From Pholiota molesta (Eukaryota; Basidiomycota; Agaricomycetes; Agaricales; Strophariaceae), in assembly GCA_014925825.1 (NCBI GenBank), contig JACGCK010000191.1:21660-85659 (forward strand): a stretch of 64,000 nt of DNA, in the 5' to 3' direction. The position numbers were made by a program, and so were the translations under genes. The notes under the pieces are model-generated. The model was not told where the DNA came from. It ran no database searches and saw nothing but the letters and a program-made list of their open reading frames with translations. Shown here one piece after another: positions 57,449 through 64,000 of the stretch. Within the stretch, counting starts at the first letter, position 1. Each line of letters starts with the position of its first letter.

Positions 57449-58030
57449 ATGCGCGGTACTATCCATGGCGTGTCTATGCTTTTCCTTTGAGCGCTGATCT
57501 CTTTGCTTGAATTTCGATGCCCACTACTGATGCACCTTTTTTTAGAGGCAAGAAGATTTTGAGACTCGTATTTTACATGTATACCCTGTTTAGATTTGGA
57601 AAATGTAATTGACTACAAACTTTCGAAATAGAGATGGCGGCTACTCGAGTAGTACCAGCCAGCCTCGACAACATCAACCCGTTACGAAGACCGAAATGCT
57701 TGTTGTAGCTACCAAAATAACGCATTATCTCATTGTTTATAAATTACTTGTGGAACGATACATAGGTATCAGTACTGTGTCCTCTCACCTTCATGTCATA
57801 AAATTACCACACGATAGGTTCGCAGCAACTGGCATTCTACCGAGGTTCTCGAAAAAATCTTGGATCTACCTACTTCACGATGAGCCTTCAGCGCTCTATG
57901 AAGCTGGCCTCAAGACGTATGCCGCGACTGGGTCTCCGCGCCACGACGCCTGCCATATGTTTCGTCGCATGGTGAGTAAAGAAGTGTGGATATCGATGAA
58001 GCGCGCATTGATGAGTACGTACTAGGCACG
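57449..58030 (+). pseudogene. Duplicated spacer and decayed F-box pseudogene
   Basis: After the spacer copy, 57800-58020 matches the start of the F-box gene at 53706: ATTCTACCGAGGTTCTCGAAAA, GCGCTCTATGAAGC, ATGCCGCGACTGGGTCTCC, GCCATATGTTTCG and GTGTGGATATCGATGA, with small indels that break the frame and no start codon. Similarity ends near 58030. Confidence 0.8.
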
Positions 58031-58424
58031 AAAACGGTGCGTCCTTCAATCCACATGCGCTTGCGCGGGGCTGCTCGACTGCTGCTGCTTCCTCTTTCGC
58101 GAAGCCGTGTTGGGCGGCGTATCGCTCATATGAGAAGGGGAAGGGAGGAAAGGTTTCGCGCTCGGTCGTGGAGTGGGATGGGCGTCCTGCTTGATATCGA
58201 TGTTCTGACGTGGCGTCTCAATGGCGTCTGTGATTTATTTCCTGGGAGGGTTGCTAGTAGACATTGTGGGTGTGGTTCTTTGTTTTCTTCGATCTATTCA
58301 GTTTTCTGGTGAAATGGTTTGAATCTGCGGATGTGCGCGTGCGATATGGAATGTGGTGTGAGTGTAAGCGTTGCTAAATCGTGGTAGTTTATCGCAGCAC
58401 TGAGTCCCATGCTGGTCCCATGTA
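58031..58424. other. Intergenic before the Ulp1-DDE element
   Basis: No gene recognised. Confidence 0.35.
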
Positions 58425-61400
58425 CTGTAGCAATCCGATCAAGTGCTCGGCCCAGAATCAGTGTGACACATTTTCGACAAGTGCTCGTGGGCTCGATTTG
58501 TACTTTATACCGTGACAGGGGCTATGAAGTGCTCGTTGTGCAAAAATGGAAATGATCACATGACTACGTTCTCGGGAGTCGAGACTCGATGACTCTTGCT
58601 TCCGCGCCTCTTCTCTGTCAATGAGCGTCGCGCTCCTAACAACATCACTCCATTGTCGCTGCCGCTCTTGAACTGATTCTTGAACTATTGGATATGATTA
58701 TCAGTTGTACTCTATAAATCTGTTATCTCAAATGAAAGGTCTTACAGACTCTTACTGCTCGTTGGTTGAGGGAACTTGGGGAGGCTGAGAATGATGGCTA
58801 ACTAATGTTTTTGGTTGCTAGTGGGCGCTCGGTGAGCATGAACTTCTTTCTTAACTTGCAGTCTCTCTAACTATTATGTACAGCTACTGCATGACAATGC
58901 CCCTGGCATGCCGCGCAATATATTCATTGACTCTGCAGAAAATTTCAGGTGAGCCTTGCTGCGACGCTATCATGTCCTTGGCCACCATACCCACTGGCCT
59001 TCGTATTCAGCTTCTACCCAGCCCCTTGCTGTCGGTCTCAGAATTCCTGGAATTTCAACTCCCAACGCAGCTCATGGATGGAAAGCGCACTTCCGACGAG
59101 AGCCGTAGCATCACTGCTGCCGAATTTGGACGCCTCACGCAACCTGACTCTCGCAACGTCATCAATATAGTCAGATACCTTCCCATTCCCTCCGCAAGCA
59201 TCCTTTCAGATCTTCTTTCTTCCAACAAACGCACGAGCTGGAAATCTGTACGATACGCCCATCTCCCGGAGGCACATAGTGCCAGCCAATCAAACTTTCC
59301 ACCTTGGATTGTCACATATTGGGTCGAGGTTGCCCAGCTCCAAACAACTGTCAGACACCCCTGGATTCTTGCAGAGGCTTTCTTGAAGAAGACACAGGCA
59401 GCTTGGAAAACCCCGGAAACAAGGCAGCTTGTTGACGCCGCCACAGTTACGCTTGTACAATTGCCGTGGGGTGGAAAAACTGCTGCCTTTGGAACAGATG
59501 ATGAACCAATCCATCTTATTGCACATTACCTTTCCAACCGATGGCTCCAAACGACGCACATCATCCAACAGCTCGAAATCCTGCGACTGGATATCAAATG
59601 TGCCGGCATCATTGATTGTGAACTCCTCACGCCCCACACCTTCGATGTTTTGACGCAAATGTACCAAACACGTGAAGTCTCACCTTATCGCCGGGATGGA
59701 TTCGGAATGCGAAAGAACATATGGGGCCTGGGGGAAGAGCTTCTGTCTGGCCAGCGCAAGGTCATCGCCGGCATCTCGAACATCAACAATAACCATTGGG
59801 TTGGGATCGTGGTAGACATGGTGGGGTTGACTGTAAAATATGGTGATTCGCTCGGAGGGACGGGATCAGTAGAAGTAATAGAATCAGTGGCTTGGTGGTT
59901 GCACTGTCACATCCCGGGATTGCTCCTCAAGTATGATCTTCTACCAATCACAAAACAAGAAGACACCTTCAGCTGCGGAGTTTTGGCGATCAATGCAATT
60001 CGTCATGCAGTTCTCCCCAATGCTGCCCTGCTTCGACCTTCTTCGAGCGCTGCTATCGACCAAGCACGTGTGGATATGTTTGTCCGTGTGGCGCAATTGG
60101 ATCTACAGTCGGTATGTCTGGACGTTTCTAATAAGAATAAATTGCTGAACATTTAATAGCGCATCAATGATACACCTCCACTACTTACTCAAGCTGTGGT
60201 ATTCAATGCCATACGGTCAGGCAAAGAAATCGACTTTGCGCCCGCATTTATCGAAGTTGAATCGGCCACAAATATAGACCAACCTGAAGATCGATCGCCA
60301 TCCTCCCTTCCTACTCATACTCCACTATTGACATCACCATTGCCTCTACCATCTCAACCCGTAAAATCTGCTCCAGCACGCTCAGAGCTGAAATCAGCAT
60401 CTTTAACCAAATGGTTCAAACCTGCAACATCAGCGGAGGCCATTCAGGCAGATCGTAAACGCATGGACTCCGAGCATCAAGCCACTATGGAACGGTGGGG
60501 CCAGCAGAATGAGTTGACAGAGAGTCGAAAAAGGATGCAGCAGACTGAAGGTGCTAGAGAACGACAGGCCAAAAAACGCCAGCTAGATAAAGACCTTGAT
60601 ATCAAAAGTGGACGGCGCGATGTTGAAGGAAAGCTAATCAGGGCCTCTCCTTCACTTTCTTCACTGCTCTCTGATCCCCCTCAATTGATTTTCAATGTTG
60701 CTGAGGCATCGCGTCCCAAATGGTCGCTACGTGAGGATGAACGTCAGCAGCGCGGGAAGGTTGGTCGGCCTCGCGAAAAGGACTATACGCCAGCATCGCA
60801 GACAAACTGGATGAGCCCGCTCCTTTGGTATCATATCAATAAGGTTGCTGTTCGCTGTCAACCAAAGATGAGCCCAGCAGAAATTTGTCATGAGCTGAAG
60901 ATGAGCGAACCTGTGCTCTTCAAATCATTACACCCTCAAACTCTTCGAAAATGGATTGATGTGAAAGGAGATGCTCCGAGATGGAGTGATCGAACTCTTG
61001 AGAGAGTGGCTGCAGGACATAGCCCGGGAGGTCTCACGACACGTGTAGGAATTTTAGTGCGTCTCATTCATTTTTATCATGATAGCTTTGTGTAATCGAT
61101 GAACAACTAGGTTCAATATCCTGATGTAACAACCGTCATTCTGAAAACTCTTCGTGACCTTCGAGATGCATCTGTTGCACTCACTCTGACCACAATCCGT
61201 GGAATAATTGTTGGCCACCTCCAGCATCATGTTCCGCAGATCTTCACCACCCCAGCAAAAGACGGGACCTTCTTTCGTGCCTCCGAAGAATTTGTCTGAA
61301 AGTTTGTGCGACGAGCGCTTGGCTGGTCACTTAGGCGTTCAACTCGCGCAGGAGGGACTCTTCCAGCGGACTATCGCCGCCACCTTTGGAAAGCATGGAT

Positions 61401-62909
61401 TCGCATGGCCTCTTGTATTAGGGATGAAAACATTCCCTCTGCACTTATTGTTAATAGTGATCAAACGCAGCTAACACTCGCTCAAGGGTGTCATATGACA
61501 TATGCCGAAATTGGATCCCGTCAAGTCACCACTGTAGGAGCGGAAGAAAAACGGGCGATTACGGTTATGGCTTCCCTTTCAAACGACGGTACCCTACTTC
61601 CATTCCAAGCAATCTATCAAGGAAAATCTGCAGCATCTCAGCCATCGAAAGGATCTCGAAGCTACAAGGAGGCTTTGGCGGCCGGATTTCTATTTGAGTC
61701 TTCCAATTCATCTACTTATTGGTCGACTCAAGAGACTATGCAAAGCTTTGTGAACAACGTCCTGGTCCCTTACTTTACGGCAGTCAAACTTCGCCTGGGA
61801 CTTCCTTCTGACCAGCGGTCACTGTGGCAGATCGATTGCTGGTCCGTTCATCGATCCGAAGAGTTCCTTGGATGGATGCCCATGCACCACCCTCTGATCG
61901 TTATCAACTTTGTTCCTGCACAAATGACTGGCCACTTTCAGCCTGCCGACGTGGGACTTCAGCGGCTTTTCAAACACTCGATGAAGCGCACTGCTCATGA
62001 AGATGTCGTTCAGGAGGTTATCACCAAACTTGAGAGTGGAACGATGGCCAAGGATGTTTCCATTGACACCAAACTGAGTGTTTTGCGCAACAGGACGGTT
62101 CATTGGATGTGGCGCGCTTACACGGAACTCAACAAACCCATGTTTATCAAAAAGGTAATCATTCATTGCGTTCTTTAGGTCATCGCTAACCAGTAAAATT
62201 TCCATCACTTTCAGGCCTGGAAAATGTGTGCTGTAGGCATTGATGACGCCAATCTGTCGTACGAAAGCTTGACAAGTCTAGAAGCTCGACAAGTTCTCCG
62301 AGAACTCCCCACCACCGATCCCACGTTCTTTGCTGAACTCACGCGGGAACGCAATATGCCGCCTATCCTCACTCAAGCAGAGGCCACGGAAGAAGATATC
62401 GAGCATTCAGAACTTGATATTCCTGGTGACGACTGCGCGGTTCCACTTGAAGCAGTGGAAGACTATGTTCATGGCCATCTTCCTACCGATGACGCTGCAC
62501 AGGAGTTTGTTGAAGGCAAGTATGGTTTGAAGTCGGCTGCTGAAGCTGAAGAGACGCAGGTGGAGTCTGTGGAAAATGTTGTCACTGATACAACGTCCAT
62601 TGTAGACCCATCTTTGGTGGGTCGCGGGCATAGGAAGAAATTTCGCAATACTGTTTACAGTCCCGAAAATTTTGAATTAACGCACGATTCCAAAGTTCCA
62701 GGTCACAAGTAGTAGCTATCTTGTAATACTATGAATATGTAACACCCATTTTTGCCCTCTACAAGCTGCCGTGAGGCTCAGAAAAAAAATTCGGAAAAAG
62801 TGCTCGTTTTTCTTTGTGAGCCGTGACACGAAGGCAAAAGTGCTCGGCTCGAAATGTTCTGTGACGTGTTGGTGACATGTGACACGAGCACTTGATCGTA
62901 CCGGTACAG
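58425..62909 (+). mobile_element. TA-flanked DNA transposon encoding a Ulp1-DDE fusion, 4.49 kb
   Basis: The left end CTGTAGCAATCCGATCAAG and the right end on the minus strand CTGTACCGGTACGATCAAG are inverted repeats that continue with TGCTCG. TA flanks both sides (58423-58424, 62910-62911). AAGTGCTCG occurs three times in each subterminal region, at about 58441, 58479, 58530 and 62798, 62841, 62886. It encodes one four-exon gene. TA target and CTGTA ends point to the Tc1/mariner-pogo group, matching the two MITEs inside the Tnp2-type element. Confidence 0.85.
58876..62712 (+). pseudogene. Ulp1-like cysteine protease fused to a DDE-superfamily transposase (one premature stop)
   Basis: Exons 58876-60111, 60160-61056, 61111-62154 and 62215-62712 join in frame. 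The N-terminal part is a C48 (Ulp1) protease with HWVGIVVD (His307), YGDSLGG (Asp324) and QEDTFSCGVL (Cys367). A linker with SLTKWFKPAT and a Lys/Arg-rich coiled segment (RKRMQQTEGARERQAKKRQ) leads to a helix-turn-helix-like part (PAEICHELKMSEPVLF). The DDE core has IVNSDQTQL, WQIDCWSVHRSEEF and QPADVGLQRLF as likely metal-binding sites. A single TGA at 61297-61299 interrupts EFV-KFVRRALGW where Arg (CGA) is expected. Ulp1 cleaves SUMO in host proteins; its role in transposition is inferred. The start could also be a later Met (about residue 33). Confidence 0.85.
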
Positions 62910-62911
62910 TA

Positions 62912-63690
62912 TTGTCAATCAACCAGATCAGCACAAATCGAATTGAATTGAACAATATGGGTGACCCGCTTGGCGCGCTAGGGAAATGCCATTCGCGCCA
63001 AATTCGCACCTTTGGCAGCAGTCGCAACGCTCCTGACAGGACCTTTAGGTGGGGTTCTTTGCATCGAAGTACCCCACCTAACAGGTTGAATCACTGCGGA
63101 TCCCCCTCACCCAAGTCCGCATTTGGAATGCCAGCCATCGCTCATCATCTTCCGCAGATGGCGTCTGGGAGTCACGACGATGGTAGAGATTGTGCATATA
63201 CCGTAATGTTCCCGCTTGAATTACACTGTAATTACGCGTTTTGCTATTCTACTTCAATGCCATGGCCTATCCAAGTGCCCACATCGTCAGTCAAGCATCT
63301 CCATGTCGCAGAGGCTGCAATACTGCAGCCTCATTGTACATATAGATGGTATCCCAGGATGGGGGCAATCGGCAACAGTTGGGATGTACTCCTAGCGTTC
63401 GTATTCTCGTCACTGGTGGCTATCTTCCGGAGCAGAAACGAGAGAGGCGAGGATGTTGCGACAGCCAGTCACAACCCGTCAACCCTCGCCATTTGTGATG
63501 TGGCCACTGGTCCCAATTTCTCCCAAACCGGTGCACGGGCGAAGGGAGGCGGGGGAAAAGGGAAGTGGTGGCGGCGAGTCGATGAAGATGCGGCAGGGGG
63601 AGAGAGTGGGCAATGGTGACAGGATCTTTGTCGCCTTGAAAAGATGCTGTGGGAGGAGGAGGGGATGTGAGCATCTGGACACGATGGGCG
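62912..63690. other. Intergenic, no gene recognised
   Basis: A 246-codon plus-strand ORF covers part of it but has no domain, and composition changes along its length. I do not call it. Confidence 0.35.
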
Positions 63691-64000
63691 GCACAGCAGA
63701 CGCACCTATTGGGTCTCCCGCTCACGGGTCTCCCCTGCCTCCATCTGAACTTAAATGCGAACCCTCAACCCATCTAGCCGTATATCGGTGTTGTTGTTAT
63801 TGTCATGTCGCAGTGGCCATGTCAATGCGTCGTAACTCATCGTGTAGTTGGTGTCGTCATTTGCATGCGGGTGTACACTTGGGCGATCAATCATCGGCTA
63901 TCGCGTGTTGGATGGGCGCCGTCCCGCATCCCTCATTCGGGGGGAGGGGCGCATGGCTATTGGTGCTTGTGAATGTGAGGGGTGTTGTGGAGAGGGATGG
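63640..64000 (-). repeat. Partial copy with the splice-like module (runs off the right edge)
   Basis: On the minus strand: GCCCCTCCCCCCGAATGAGGGATG, then GGGGAGACCCGTGAGCGGGAG and AGGTGCG, then CTCCCACAGCATC. The same order is seen in the hAT-like elements at 33.8 kb and 36.7 kb, so this is probably another member cut by the window edge. Confidence 0.6.

Noticed and set aside
62879..63619. 246-codon plus-strand ORF after the Ulp1-DDE element
   Set aside because: It begins inside the element's terminus, has no domain, and composition changes midway.

Overview
The window is nuclear DNA of an Agaricomycete-type basidiomycete. The evidence is short GT-AG introns in nearly every gene, eukaryotic housekeeping genes (cytochrome c, PP1 inhibitor YPI1, TFIIF beta), expanded F-box, NACHT and MYND families, and mushroom-type DNA transposons (KDZ, Tnp2-like, a Ulp1-DDE fusion). 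There is no sign of bacterial organisation. About half of the window is transposon or repeat.

Layout. 1-1770: copy 1 of a dispersed GC-rich repeat. 2983-12737: a MYND-finger gene on the minus strand, split by an 8.74-kb KDZ transposon (3508-12245) with inverted ends, a 9-bp target duplication, a 665-aa CxC5/CxC6 KDZ transposase and a convergent passenger gene with a GRF-like zinc finger. 13-15 kb: repeats. 15.2-21.3 kb: a housekeeping island (membrane protein, cytochrome c, YPI1, TFIIF beta). 22-28 kb: a receptor-like membrane gene fragment, an F-box gene, a second MYND gene and an F-box pseudogene. 28.6-30 kb: a BEM46-type alpha/beta hydrolase on the minus strand. 30.5-31.7 kb: repeat copy 2.

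32.06-45.76 kb: a NACHT NTPase gene on the minus strand, split by an 11.05-kb Tnp2-type element (33544-44593, 7-bp target duplication). This element carries a dead transposase, a divergent SAP-domain partner gene, and nested insertions: two hAT-like elements, two TA-flanked MITEs, an unclassified 0.6-kb insert, and a 1.2-kb fold-back palindrome sitting inside the right inverted terminus. 46-51 kb: a duplicated MYND flank and repeat copy 3. 51.4-58.0 kb: a tandem duplication of a two-gene F-box block. 58425-62909: a TA-flanked element encoding a Ulp1 protease fused to a DDE transposase, with one premature stop. 63.7-64 kb: another partial repeat copy.

How it fits together. The two big transposons each interrupted a member of a gene family. 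In both cases the host frame is continuous if the insert and one target-site copy are ignored, which fixes the boundaries precisely. The conserved housekeeping genes are intact; the expanded families (F-box, NACHT, MYND) hold the duplicates, pseudogenes and insertions. Splice sites were inferred by eye from GT-AG signals, frame continuity and paralogue comparison.
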